From: LMUY01 sp964242925 | GTDB lineage: Bacteria > Pseudomonadota > Alphaproteobacteria > Acetobacterales > Acetobacteraceae | NCBI GenBank assembly: GCA_964242925.1 | Contig: CAXTBW010000004.1 | Location: 1-64,000, forward strand | Direction of reading: 5' to 3' | Length of the DNA stretch: 64,000 nt | Shown here: positions 26,454 to 37,328 of the stretch, one piece after another | Layout: each line of letters opens with the position of its first letter | How positions within the stretch are numbered: position 1 is the first letter of the stretch | Position numbers and translations under genes: made by a program | Notes under the pieces: model-generated | What the model was told of the DNA's origin: nothing | Seen by the model: only the letters and a program-made list of their open reading frames with translations | The model's database searches: none

Positions 26454-27113
26454 ATGCGGCAGCTCTTCGCGCCCGGCGCGGACGCCATTCTTCGCCTCGT
26501 GCTGTGGGCGACGCTGGTCGCAATCCTGGCCGGCAGCCTGCTGCTCTACATGTGGTCGCATGGCGACTTCATCGGCAATGTCGGCGTGGCGCCCGCGCAG
26601 CCGGTGCCGTTCAGTCACAAGCACCACTCCGGCGAGCTCGGCATCGACTGCCGCAACTGCCACCAACAAGTGGAATACCTCGCCACTGCGGGCCTCCCGC
26701 CGACCCACACGTGCATGACCTGCCATTCCGAGATCTGGACGCAGGCGCAGATGCTGGCGCCGGTGCGCGACAGCTTCGCGCAAAATGAGCCGCTGCACTG
26801 GACCCGGGTCAACCACCTGCCGAGCTATGTTTATTATAACCACTCGATCCACATAACGAAGGGCGTTGGCTGCTCCAGTTGCCACGGCGCCGTCGACACG
26901 ATGCAGCTGACCTACCCGGCGCAATCCTTCCGCATGGAGTTCTGCCTGACCTGCCACCAGAACCCGGCGAAATTCCTGCGGCCGGCCGACCAGATCTGGA
27001 ACATGGAATGGACGCCGCCAGCCAATCAGGCCGAAATCGGCGCGAACTTGGTGAAGGAACACAACATCGCCGACCCCCAGCGGCTATCGGATTGCTCGAT
27101 ATGCCACCGGTGA
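26454..27113 (+). CDS. actA: Alternative complex III pentahaem cytochrome c subunit ActA
   Basis: 219 aa. One N-terminal membrane anchor (LVLWATLVAILAGSLLLYMW), then a periplasmic domain with five CxxCH haem c motifs: CRNCH, CMTCH, CSSCH, CLTCH and CSICH. This matches ActA, the pentahaem subunit of ACIII, which passes electrons from quinol oxidation to the terminal oxidase. It is the first gene of an eleven-gene respiratory operon. The ATG at 26454 has no obvious ribosome site; see the AAAGGAG upstream. The 3' end overlaps actB. Confidence 0.93.
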   Translation: MRQLFAPGADAILRLVLWATLVAILAGSLLLYMWSHGDFIGNVGVAPAQPVPFSHKHHSGELGIDCRNCHQQVEYLATAGLPPTHTCMTCHSEIWTQAQMLAPVRDSFAQNEPLHWTRVNHLPSYVYYNHSIHITKGVGCSSCHGAVDTMQLTYPAQSFRMEFCLTCHQNPAKFLRPADQIWNMEWTPPANQAEIGANLVKEHNIADPQRLSDCSICHR

Positions 27114-29995
27114 GGCCGCCCCTGCGGCGCAGCCCTAACCAACAATGGCGCAGCCTGGATCAGTTGGCGGACACGCCGGCGTTCCGCGAGTTCATGGCGC
27201 GCGAGTTCCCCGCCGTCACCGACCTGTCCACCGGGCCGGAGCGCCGCAGCTTCCTCAAGCTGATGGCCGCCTCCTTCGCGCTGGCCGGCCTGTCCGGCTG
27301 CGACGATTCGGGCGACGGCCGCGACCAGGAAGTGCCATTCGTCAACAAGCCGCTGCGCGCGGAGCCTGGCGCGGTGTTGCGTTTCGCCTCGGTCGCGCTC
27401 ACCGACGGGCTGGCCAACGGCATCCTGGTCACCACCCGCGACGGCCGCCCGCTCAAGATCGAGGGCAATCCCGACCATCCTTGGACGCGCGGCGCCACCG
27501 ACGTTTTCGGTCAGGCCTCCGTGCTGGACCTGTATGACCCGGCGCGCTCACAGGCCGTCCGCAACGACGGCCGCGCCAGCGACTGGCAGACGTTCCGCGG
27601 CGTCGTGCTGGGCCGGTTCGCCGCCCTGCGCGCCGGCGGGGCGCAAGGACTGCGCCTGCTCACCGGGCCGGTCTCGTCGCCGTCGCTGCGGGCGCAGATC
27701 GAGGCCATGCTGCGCGACTTCCCCGGCATGACCTGGCACACCCACGCCGCGGTGGACCGCACCGCCCAGCACGAAGCCGCAACCCGCGCGTTCGGCCGGC
27801 CGGTGGAGCCGCGCTTCCATCTCGACCGCGCCCGCGTGGTGGTCTCGCTCGAGGGCGATCTGCTGGACCCGGGGCCGCACCAGGCCGGCGTGGCGCGCGA
27901 CTGGTCGACAGCCCGCGCGGCGTCGGGCGGGATGCTGGTGCTGCACGCCGCCGCGTCGCTGCCGAGTCTCACCACCGCGAAGGCGGACCACCCGCTGGTC
28001 GCGACCCCGGCGGAGCTCGCCGGCCTGGCGCAGGCTTTGGTCGCCGACTTGGCTGGGCCTGGCGCGCCGCCGGCTGCGGCCGGGTCCTCGCCGATCGACG
28101 TCTGGCGCGCCGCCGCGGCCGCCGCGTTGCACGCCCACCGCGGCGCCTCGCTGGTCGTCGCCGGCCCCGCGGCGCCGGTCGAGGTGCAGGAGGCGGCGCA
28201 TCGGCTCAACGCGGCGCTCGGCAATGTCGGGCATGCGATCGAATACATTGCCCCCGTCGCGCCGCCGGCCGGGAGCCTGGCCGACCTGGTCGCCGCGATG
28301 AACGCGGGCGCGGTGTCCACCCTCGTGGTGCTCGACGCCAACCCCGTCTACGACGCGCCCGGCGCGCTCGGTTTCGCCGCGGCGCTGCACCAGGTGAAGC
28401 TGAGGATCCACGCCGGCGCCTACGAGGACGAGACGGGGCTGCGCTGCGACTGGCACCTGCCGCTGGCCCATCCGCTGGAAGCGTGGGGCGATGCACGCTC
28501 GGTGGACGGCACGGTCGGACTGATGCAGCCGACCGTCGCCCCGCTCTACGATGGCCGCTCCGCCGCCGAGATCCTGTCGCTGCTGACCGATGGCGATCCG
28601 AAGGGCGGCCTGGCGCTGCTGCAGGCGCACTGGCAGGGCGCGCAAGACCCGGGCGCCTTCGCCCCGCGCTGGGAGGCGATGTTGCGCGACGGGTTCGTCC
28701 GCGACTCCGCCTTCCCCACCGAGCAAGTGCAACCCGTTCCGCCCGGCGCCGCCGCTGAGCCCGCGCCAGATGGCTTGATGGCGCTGTTCCGCCCGGACCC
28801 CACGGTGTGGGACGGCCGCAACGCCAACAATGGGTGGCTGCAGGAACTGCCGAAGCCGCTCACCAAGGTGGTCTGGGATAGCGCGCTCTCCATCTCCCCG
28901 GCGCTGGCCGCCCGCGAGGGCCTCGCCACCGGGGACGTCGTGACCCTCGCCGTGGATGGGCGCGCGATCGACGGGCCGGTGTGGGTGACGCCGGGTCAGG
29001 CGGATGGCACCGTCGGGGTTCCGCTGGGTTACGGCCGGTCGGTGCCGTCGCTGCTGTGCGATGGGCTCGGGTTCAGCGCCTATGCGTTGCGCGGCGCCGA
29101 TTCGTGGTCGGCGGCCGGCGCCACCCTTCGCAAGACCGGGCGCAGCGTGAAGTTCGCCACCACGCAGGACCACTCCACTATGGAGGGGCACGACTTCGTG
29201 CGCGTGCAGCGCGAGGGCGCCCCGCCGGTCGGCGAGACCACCAGCTGGTCCCAGCCGACGATCTATGGCCCGCCGCGCGCCCAGTCCGACGTCGCCTGGG
29301 GTATGGTGATCGACCTCGACGCCTGCATCGGCTGCAACGCCTGCGTCGTCGCCTGCCAGAGCGAGAACAACATCGCCGTGGTGGGCAAGGAGCAGGTGGC
29401 GCTGGGCCGCGAGATGCACTGGCTGCGCGTGGACCGCTACTACGAGGGCCCGCCCGAGGCGCCGCAGACCCACTTCGCGCCCATCCCCTGCATGCACTGC
29501 GAGGACGCGCCGTGCGAGGTCGGCTGCCCGGTGGAGGCGACGCTGCACGACAGCGAGGGCCTCAACCTGATGGTCTACAACCGCTGCGTCGGCACCCGGG
29601 CGTGCTCCGGCTACTGCCCCTACAAGGTGCGCAAGTTCAACTACCTCGACTATTCCGCCGGCGCCGCGCCCAGCGTGCAGCTGCAGCGCAACCCGCAGGT
29701 GAGCGTGCGGGCGCGCGGCGTGATGGAAAAGTGCACGTACTGCGTGCAGCGCATCGAGAACGCCCGCATCGACGCCGACAAGCGCAACGTCCCGATCGCC
29801 GACGGGGTGGTGCAGACCGCCTGCCAGGGCGCCTGCCCGTCCCGCGCCATCAGCTTCGGCGACCTGAACCAGTCCGGCAGCGCCGTCGCCGCCGCCCGCG
29901 CCGACACCCGCAACTACGCCATGCTCGGCGAACTGGGCGTCCGTCCGCGCACGACCTACCTGGCCGAGCGCGCGCCGCGGTCCGAGGAGGGCTGA
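27101..29995 (+). CDS. actB: Alternative complex III iron-sulfur subunit ActB (molybdopterin-oxidoreductase fold plus ferredoxin)
   Basis: 964 aa. Near residue 50 lies ERRSFLKLMAASFALAG, a Tat signal, so the protein is exported folded. The first about 720 residues resemble the molybdopterin oxidoreductase family, which in ACIII holds no molybdenum. The last about 230 residues carry the Fe-S cysteine clusters: CIGCNACVVAC, CMHCEDAPCEVGC, CVGTRACSGYCPYK and CTYCVQR with CQGACP. This fused layout is diagnostic of ActB. ATG 27101 overlaps actA by 13 bases; a GTG at 27110 (4-base overlap) is an alternative start. Confidence 0.93.
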   Translation: MPPVRPPLRRSPNQQWRSLDQLADTPAFREFMAREFPAVTDLSTGPERRSFLKLMAASFALAGLSGCDDSGDGRDQEVPFVNKPLRAEPGAVLRFASVALTDGLANGILVTTRDGRPLKIEGNPDHPWTRGATDVFGQASVLDLYDPARSQAVRNDGRASDWQTFRGVVLGRFAALRAGGAQGLRLLTGPVSSPSLRAQIEAMLRDFPGMTWHTHAAVDRTAQHEAATRAFGRPVEPRFHLDRARVVVSLEGDLLDPGPHQAGVARDWSTARAASGGMLVLHAAASLPSLTTAKADHPLVATPAELAGLAQALVADLAGPGAPPAAAGSSPIDVWRAAAAAALHAHRGASLVVAGPAAPVEVQEAAHRLNAALGNVGHAIEYIAPVAPPAGSLADLVAAMNAGAVSTLVVLDANPVYDAPGALGFAAALHQVKLRIHAGAYEDETGLRCDWHLPLAHPLEAWGDARSVDGTVGLMQPTVAPLYDGRSAAEILSLLTDGDPKGGLALLQAHWQGAQDPGAFAPRWEAMLRDGFVRDSAFPTEQVQPVPPGAAAEPAPDGLMALFRPDPTVWDGRNANNGWLQELPKPLTKVVWDSALSISPALAAREGLATGDVVTLAVDGRAIDGPVWVTPGQADGTVGVPLGYGRSVPSLLCDGLGFSAYALRGADSWSAAGATLRKTGRSVKFATTQDHSTMEGHDFVRVQREGAPPVGETTSWSQPTIYGPPRAQSDVAWGMVIDLDACIGCNACVVACQSENNIAVVGKEQVALGREMHWLRVDRYYEGPPEAPQTHFAPIPCMHCEDAPCEVGCPVEATLHDSEGLNLMVYNRCVGTRACSGYCPYKVRKFNYLDYSAGAAPSVQLQRNPQVSVRARGVMEKCTYCVQRIENARIDADKRNVPIADGVVQTACQGACPSRAISFGDLNQSGSAVAAARADTRNYAMLGELGVRPRTTYLAERAPRSEEG

Positions 29996-29997
29996 GC

Positions 29998-31422
29998 ATG
30001 AGCGTCACCGCACTCGGCCCTTCCATTCTCCCCAACAATCCGCGGGACCGCATCATCGCGCCGGGCCAGACCTGGGCCAGCGTCGGCGACGACGTCAGCG
30101 AGTTCGCGTTCGAGCACGAAGGCAACCTGCGCTGGTGGATCGCCTTCGCCGTGTCGCTGGCGCTGGTGGGCGTGCTGGCGGTGACCGTGTCGTGGGTGTT
30201 GTTCGAGGGCGTCGGCGTCTGGGGCAACAACATCCCGGTCACCTGGGCGCTGGACATCGTCGGCTACGATTGGTGGATCGGCGTGGCTTGCGGCGGCCTG
30301 ATGGTGTCGGCCCTGCTGCTGCTGATGGGCGCCGAGTGGCGCGGCGCGATCAATCGCATCACCGAGTCGATCGCGCTGATCGCGGCGGCGGCGGCCGGGC
30401 TGTACCCGATCATCCATCTGGGCCGGCCGTGGTTCTTCTACTGGAACCTGCCCTACCCCAACACCTTCCTGCTCTGGCCGCAGTTCCGCAGCCCGCTGTT
30501 CTGGGACGCGGTCGACATCATCAGTTTCCTCGGCATCTGCGGCAGCTTCTGGTTCGTCGGCATGCTGCCGGACCTGGCCACCATGCGCGACCGCGCCATC
30601 GAACGGATGGTCCGCCACCAATCCCGCCCCGGCGGCTGGACGCGGCGGCTCAAGGCGCAGCTGTACGGCATCGCCGCCCTCGGCTGGCGCGGCTCACTGG
30701 CCCACTGGGAACGGTGGGAGCGCGCCTACCGCTCCCTGGCGATCTTCGGCGTGGTGCTGGTGGCGTCCCTGCAGACCGGCGCCGCCGTGATGTTCGCCGG
30801 CACGGTGGAGCCGGGCTGGCACGACGCGCTATCGCCGGTGTCGTTCCTGGCGGCCGCGCTGTTCGCCGGAATCGGCATGGTCGCGGCGGTCGTGGTCGTC
30901 ATGCGCGCGGTATTCCCGCTCAAGCTGCTGGTGACGCCGCGGCATTTCGACCTGCTGGCGATGCTGTTGCTCGGGCTGGGCCTGGCCAACCTCTACTGCT
31001 ACGCGGCGGAGTTCGTCACCTCGACGCTGACCGGCACCGGGTTCGACAAGGCGGTGCTGGGGCGGCGGTTCAACGGGCCGAACGCTTGGTCGACCTGGGC
31101 GGTGGTCGTGTGCGCGCTGGCCCCCGTGCATCTGTTCTGGCTGCCGTTCCTGCGCCGGTCCGCGGTGGCGCTGTTCGCCATCGGGCTGCTGGTCGCGTTC
31201 GGCATGTGGGCCGACCACTTCATGATCATCGTCATCACCCTGCAGCACGACTTCCTGCCCTCCGCCGCGCACCCCTACGCGATGGACCTGGTCGGCATCG
31301 GCACCTTCGTCGGCACCATCGGGCTGTTCCTGTTCCTGCTGCTGCTGCTGCTGCGTTACCTGCCGGCGCTGTCCATCGTCGACATGCGGCGTCTCGTCGC
31401 GATGCCGGTGACGCGTGGCTGA
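29998..31422 (+). CDS. actC: Alternative complex III membrane subunit ActC (NrfD/PsrC family)
   Basis: 474 aa with about ten hydrophobic helices. It belongs to the NrfD/PsrC quinol-interacting family. Typical ActC stretches are IHLGRPWFFYWNLPYPN and FVTSTLTGTGFDKA, and the cytoplasmic loop between helices holds many Arg. It is expected to bind menaquinol or ubiquinol and pass electrons to ActB. GAGGAGGGC just before the ATG is a strong ribosome site. The 3' end overlaps actD by 8 bases. Confidence 0.92.
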   Translation: MSVTALGPSILPNNPRDRIIAPGQTWASVGDDVSEFAFEHEGNLRWWIAFAVSLALVGVLAVTVSWVLFEGVGVWGNNIPVTWALDIVGYDWWIGVACGGLMVSALLLLMGAEWRGAINRITESIALIAAAAAGLYPIIHLGRPWFFYWNLPYPNTFLLWPQFRSPLFWDAVDIISFLGICGSFWFVGMLPDLATMRDRAIERMVRHQSRPGGWTRRLKAQLYGIAALGWRGSLAHWERWERAYRSLAIFGVVLVASLQTGAAVMFAGTVEPGWHDALSPVSFLAAALFAGIGMVAAVVVVMRAVFPLKLLVTPRHFDLLAMLLLGLGLANLYCYAAEFVTSTLTGTGFDKAVLGRRFNGPNAWSTWAVVVCALAPVHLFWLPFLRRSAVALFAIGLLVAFGMWADHFMIIVITLQHDFLPSAAHPYAMDLVGIGTFVGTIGLFLFLLLLLLRYLPALSIVDMRRLVAMPVTRG

Positions 31423-31975
31423 GCCGAAGCATTCATCCGGGTCGCCGCTTTGGGGGGTGAGCGCCGAGTTCGACACGCCGGACGCCATGTGCGACGCGCT
31501 GCGGGCGCTGAACGGGCGCGGATTGGGCCGGTTGGACGCCTACTCGCCCACCCCCGTGCCCGGCGCGGCGGCGCTGGCGGACCTGACGTCGCGGTCGCTC
31601 TACCCGATCGCGCTCGCCGCGGCGGCGTTGGGCGCGCTGGCGATGTTCGGCATGTGCACCTGGGCGACGATCTACGGCTACCGGTTCGACATCGGCGGGC
31701 GGCCGCTGTTCAGCTGGCCGGCCTTCATCGTGCCGAGCGTGTCGTTCGGCGCGCTCACCGGGGCGTTGGCGGGCCTGGGCCTGTTGCTGACCGCCAGCCG
31801 GTTGCCGCGGCTGAACCACCCGGCGTTCAACATCCCGAACTTCACCCGGGCGAGCCAGGACCGGTTCTTCGTCGCGGTCGAATCCACCGACGACGGTTTC
31901 GACGCCGCCCAGGTCGAGGCGGTGCTGGCCGCGCTGCCGGCGCCCCCGGTCAACACCCACCGCGTGCCGCGATGA
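31415..31975 (+). CDS. actD: Alternative complex III membrane subunit ActD
   Basis: 186 aa with two central membrane helices (residues about 65-90 and 105-130). The N-terminus WGVSAEFDTPDAMCDALRAL and the middle YSPTPVPG are the conserved pattern of ActD (DUF3341). The C-terminal stretch QDRFFVAVESTDDGFDAA is also typical. ActD clamps ActC in the complex. Start is a GTG at 31415 within the actC end. The stop overlaps the actE ATG by 4 bases. Confidence 0.9.
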   Translation: MAEPKHSSGSPLWGVSAEFDTPDAMCDALRALNGRGLGRLDAYSPTPVPGAAALADLTSRSLYPIALAAAALGALAMFGMCTWATIYGYRFDIGGRPLFSWPAFIVPSVSFGALTGALAGLGLLLTASRLPRLNHPAFNIPNFTRASQDRFFVAVESTDDGFDAAQVEAVLAALPAPPVNTHRVPR

Positions 31976-32499
31976 GGGCTGCGCTGGCGATCTGCCTGCT
32001 GGCGACCTTGGCCGGGTGCAAGCGGGCGGACATGTACACCCAGGATTCGTCCCGCACGTGGGACCGCAACGCGTTCTTCAAGAACGGGTCGTCGATGCAG
32101 CCGCCGGTCGCCGGGACCGTGGCCCGCGACGCGCCGAACGGCCCGGCGGCGGCGCCGGACACGATCGACGCCGCCCTGCTGGAGCGCGGCCACCAGCGGT
32201 TCGAGATCTTCTGCACTCCCTGCCACGGCCGCGCCGGCAATGGCGAGGGCATGATCGTGCAGCGCGGCTTCCCGCACCCGCCCTCCTTCGTGGAGGGCAA
32301 GCTGCGCACCGCCAAGGCGCAGGTGTTCTACGACGCAATCACCAACGGCTACGGCGCCATGTACAGCTACGCCGATCGCGTGGCGCCGCCCGACCGCTGG
32401 GCGATCATCGCCTACGTCCGCGCGCTGCAGCTCAGCCAGAATGCCGACCCGGCCAGCCTGCCGGCGTCCGACCGCGCCCAACTGGACGCGGCCAAATGA
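31972..32499 (+). CDS. actE: Alternative complex III monohaem cytochrome c lipoprotein ActE
   Basis: 175 aa. Signal peptide with lipobox LLATLAGC, so it is anchored in the membrane by a lipid. One haem c motif CTPCHGRAGNGEGM follows at about residue 80, then a C-terminal Met region around NGYGAMYSYADRV, the likely axial ligand. This matches ActE, the electron exit subunit toward the oxidase. Coupled to actD and actF by ATGA overlaps. Confidence 0.92.
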   Translation: MRAALAICLLATLAGCKRADMYTQDSSRTWDRNAFFKNGSSMQPPVAGTVARDAPNGPAAAPDTIDAALLERGHQRFEIFCTPCHGRAGNGEGMIVQRGFPHPPSFVEGKLRTAKAQVFYDAITNGYGAMYSYADRVAPPDRWAIIAYVRALQLSQNADPASLPASDRAQLDAAK

Positions 32500-33509
32500 G
32501 GGGGGCTTTGGTTGCGCTGGGCATCGGCGCGCTCGCCTCGGCCGGTTGGCTCGTCATAGCCATGGCGAGCGCGGACGCCATGCCGTCCTATCTCGCGGCG
32601 TGGCTGTTCTGGCTCGCGGCGCCCGTGGGGGCGTTGGCCATCGTCATGGCGCTCGAGCTGGTCGGCGCCGATGCCGGCCCAGTCGCCGCCACGTTGCGCC
32701 GGTCGTTGCTGCTGCTCCCCGTGGGCGCGGTGTTCGCCATCCCGGTGCTGCTGAGCACGGCGCCGCTGTTCCGCCGGGCCGGCGTCCCCCGCGCGCTGCC
32801 GGAGGGCTGGATGGCGCCGGGCGTGTTCATCGGCCGGGCAGTCCTCATCCTCGCCGTGTTGTCCGTGCTGGCGCTGCTGTTCAGCCGGGCGCCTCGCGGC
32901 GCGCCCCGCCGGGGATTGGCGGCGATCGGGCTCGTGCTGCATGTCAGCCTGGTCAGCCTCGCCGCGATCGATTGGGTGTTGTCGTTGCAGCCGGGCCTGG
33001 CGTCCTCCGCCATCGGGGTGCTGCTGATCACGTCGCAGGTCGGCATCGCGGCGTGCCTGGCCGCCTTCGTCGGCGCGGTCGCCACGCGCAACGGCGACGC
33101 GGCGCGCGGCGGGGTATTGCTCGCCGTGTTGCTCGCGGTTTGGGCGGCGGTGCACTTCGTCCAGTTCCTCGTGGTGTGGTCGGCCAATCTGCCGGACGAG
33201 GTCGTCTGGTACCTGGACCGCCTGCCCGGCCTCGGCGGCGGGGTCATCTGGTTCGCCGTCGCGGCCTCGGCTATCGCCCTGGCCCTGCTCGCCGCCGGGG
33301 CGGGCCGAATCCCCGCCGTGCTCGCCAGCGTCGCCGCCATGCTGCTGCTGGCGCATCTGGCCGAGACGCTCTGGCTGGTCACCCCGGCGTTCCGCGGCCG
33401 GTTCACCGTGACCGTGGCCGACGCGCTGGCGGTGCTCGGCATCGGCGGCCTGGTGGTGGGGCTGCTGCTTCTGCTGCTTCCAAGGGGAGACCACCATGCA
33501 GCCGCCTAG
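32496..33509 (+). CDS. actF: Alternative complex III membrane subunit ActF
   Basis: 337 aa with about ten hydrophobic segments and little soluble sequence. Conserved ActF regions include AIDWVLSLQPGLASSAIG, HFVQFLVVWSANLPDEVVWY and LAHLAETLWLVTPAF. ActF is a second NrfD-like membrane subunit; this copy looks shorter than many, mainly at the N-terminus. Begins with an ATGA overlap to actE and ends 14 bases inside the next gene. Identity rests on position and these motifs. Confidence 0.88.
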   Translation: MRGALVALGIGALASAGWLVIAMASADAMPSYLAAWLFWLAAPVGALAIVMALELVGADAGPVAATLRRSLLLLPVGAVFAIPVLLSTAPLFRRAGVPRALPEGWMAPGVFIGRAVLILAVLSVLALLFSRAPRGAPRRGLAAIGLVLHVSLVSLAAIDWVLSLQPGLASSAIGVLLITSQVGIAACLAAFVGAVATRNGDAARGGVLLAVLLAVWAAVHFVQFLVVWSANLPDEVVWYLDRLPGLGGGVIWFAVAASAIALALLAAGAGRIPAVLASVAAMLLLAHLAETLWLVTPAFRGRFTVTVADALAVLGIGGLVVGLLLLLLPRGDHHAAA

Positions 33510-34044
33510 GCGCCAGCGCGCCGGACAGGCCGCCGGCTGGGCCGCCCGCGCCGCGATGCTGTTCGGCGGCGTGACGCTCGCCATGCGGTTCGGCCTGCCC
33601 GCCGCAGCGCCCAGCGCCACGGTCGCCGAACCCTTCGGCGAGCAGACCGGCCACGGCAACCCGGCCACGCCGCCAAGCCGCCAGGCGCGCCAGGCCCGCC
33701 ACGAGACGTCCGACATGAGCGGCCGCCTGATGGTCCGCCTCGTCGCCGGGCTGGGCCTGGTGATGGCGCTGGCGATCGTCGGGATGGTCGGCGTGCAGCG
33801 GGTCATGCGCAGCCGGGCGGACCACGCGCAGCCGCCGGTGACCGCCGAGCAGCTGGTGCAGCCGCCGCCGCCCGGGCCCAACCTGCAGGCCAACCCCGTC
33901 CCCGACCTCGCCACGCTGCGGGCCGCAGAGAGTCGGTTGCTGGACAATTACGCCTGGATCACGCCGGACCACGCCCGCGCTCGCATCCCGGTCGCCCGCG
34001 CGATGACTCTGATCGTCGGGCGCAAGCTGGATGCAGCGCCATGA
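33496..34044 (+). CDS. Small membrane protein between actF and coxB
   Basis: 182 aa, no firm family name. It has a possible hydrophobic stretch at residues about 15-35 and a clear single membrane helix at about 80-100 (VRLVAGLGLVMALAIVGMVG). A periplasmic or cytosolic tail follows, with a C-terminal block LDNYAWITPDHARARIPVAR then AMTLIVGRK. A similar Tyr-Trp ... R-IP-RAM pattern is what I recall from ORFs at this position in other ACIII-oxidase operons. AAGGGGAGA 6 bases upstream supports ATG 33496, though ATG 33715 is an alternative. Possibly an assembly factor or linker. Confidence 0.75.
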   Translation: MQPPRRQRAGQAAGWAARAAMLFGGVTLAMRFGLPAAAPSATVAEPFGEQTGHGNPATPPSRQARQARHETSDMSGRLMVRLVAGLGLVMALAIVGMVGVQRVMRSRADHAQPPVTAEQLVQPPPPGPNLQANPVPDLATLRAAESRLLDNYAWITPDHARARIPVARAMTLIVGRKLDAAP

Positions 34045-35014
34045 AGCCGAGCGACTACCCCCTCGCGCTATGGCCGAGCGCCGCATCCGCCAGCGCGGTG
34101 GAGACGGATCACCTGATCTGGTCGTTCACCCTGCTGACCCTGCTGCTGGTCGTGCCGATCTTCATCGGCATCAGCTTCTTCGCGATCCGCTACCGCGACG
34201 GGCGCGTGGTGAACCGCGGCTACACCGAGAACCGCGACCGCATGCTCGAACTGGGCTGGATGATCATCCCGTTCGTGCTGACGCTGATCTTCTTCGCCTG
34301 GGGCGCCACGATGTTCGTCGCCCACAAGAACCCGCCGGCCAACGCCACCCGCATCGAGGCGATCGGCCGCCAGTGGATGTGGAAATTCCAGCACCCCGGC
34401 GGCCAGGCGGAGATCAACGACCTGCACGTGCCCGCCGGCGAGCCGATCCTGATCAACATGATCAGCCAGGACGTGATCCACTCGCTGTACTTCCCGTCCC
34501 TGCGCATCCAGATGGAGACGCTGCCCGGCCGCTACACGCAGCTCTGGTTCAACGCCGACCGCCCCGGGACCTACCGCCTGCTGTGCAGCGAGTTCTGCGG
34601 CACCGACCACTCGGCGATGGACGGGCTGCTGACCGTCATGAGCCCGTCCGACTACGCCGCCTGGCTGCGGCAGGCGGGCAGCCCCGACAGCCTCGCCTCG
34701 GCAGGCGGCAAGCTGTTCTCGTCCTATGGCTGCAGCGGCTGCCACGATTCAGGCAGCACCGTGCGGGCGCCGTCGCTCGCTGGGCTGCTCGGCTCGCAGG
34801 TGCCCATGGAAGCCGGCGGGACCATCACCGCGACCGAAAGCTACATCCGCGACAAGATCCTGAACCCGGACAACAACAAGATCGCCGGCTACAAGCAGGT
34901 CATGCCCGCCTTCAAGGGCGTGATCCCCGAAGACGATCTCGTGCGCATCATCGCCTACATCAAAGCCGGGCCGGTCGACCAGCACTCGACCGGACCAGGG
35001 GAGCAATACCCGCA

Positions 35015-35018
<4 letters not shown>
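34041..35018 (+). CDS. coxB: caa3-type cytochrome c oxidase subunit II with C-terminal cytochrome c domain
   Basis: 325 aa. Two N-terminal membrane helices, then the CuA domain with the metal ligands in VIHSLYFP and CSEFCGTDHSAM, both intact. A C-terminal fused cytochrome c carries CSGCH and a Met in YKQVMPAFKG. The fusion defines a caa3 oxidase, which can take electrons directly from ActE or ActA. The start overlaps the preceding stop by 4 bases. GQWMWKF-type region reads GRQWMWKFQHP, as in quinol-linked and caa3 types. Confidence 0.95.
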
Positions 35019-36670
<1,652 letters not shown>

Positions 36671-36671
36671 C

Positions 36672-37328
36672 GTGAGCGCCGCGTTGGGCCTGCCCACCGG
36701 CATCGAGGTTGCCGAGCAGTTCGCCAACGCGGACCAGCAGCGCCGCGCCGCGCAAATGGGGATGTGGGCTTGGCTACTGACCGAGTTGCTGTTGTTCGGC
36801 GGCCTGTTCTGCGCCGCCTTCGTGCTGCACACGGTGCACCCGGACTCGGTCCGCGCCGCCGTGCATCACCTGAAGTTCTGGATCGGCGCGGTCAACTCCG
36901 TCGTGCTGATCTGCTCCTCGCTCACCATGTCCGGCGCCATCGTGCTGTCGCGCCTCGGCGGCCAGCGCTGGATGGTGCGCTGCATGCTCGCCACCGCCGC
37001 CCTGGGCGCGCTGTTCATCACGCTCAAGGGTTACGAGTACTACGCCGACTTCTCCGAGCACATGACGCCGTTCCTGCCCCGCGCCTACGCGCTCGAGGGC
37101 GACCCGGCCTCCCAGCTGTTCGTGAACCTGTATTTCATCACCACCGGCCTGCACGGCGTGCACCTGATCACCGGCGTAAGCATCCTGTTATGGCTGGCCT
37201 ACGAGGCCAACAAGCCCGGTTTCCTCGAACGCCGCCAGAACCGCATCGAGATATACGGCCTATACTGGCATTTCATCGACCTGATCTGGATCATCGCCTT
37301 CCCCGTGCTCTACGTGGTCGGCCGATGA
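36672..37328 (+). CDS. coxC: Cytochrome c oxidase subunit III
   Basis: 218 aa with about five membrane helices. Family motifs: MGMWAWLLTELLLFGGLF, FITLKGYEYYADFSEHMTP and FITTGLHGVHLITGV, ending YWHFIDLIWIIAFPVLY. It supports the stability and proton uptake of the oxidase core. The start is a GTG one base after the coxA stop region. Overlaps coxD by 4 bases. Confidence 0.94.
   Translation: MSAALGLPTGIEVAEQFANADQQRRAAQMGMWAWLLTELLLFGGLFCAAFVLHTVHPDSVRAAVHHLKFWIGAVNSVVLICSSLTMSGAIVLSRLGGQRWMVRCMLATAALGALFITLKGYEYYADFSEHMTPFLPRAYALEGDPASQLFVNLYFITTGLHGVHLITGVSILLWLAYEANKPGFLERRQNRIEIYGLYWHFIDLIWIIAFPVLYVVGR

Noticed and set aside
26879..27100. Upstream extension of actB into actA
   Set aside because: The extension would overlap most of the second half of actA and lacks ActB similarity; a start at 27101 or 27110 fits the normal N-terminus.
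27548..29548. A 666-codon open frame on the - strand across actB
   Set aside because: It is a shadow of actB, which has intact Fe-S cysteine motifs and fits the operon.
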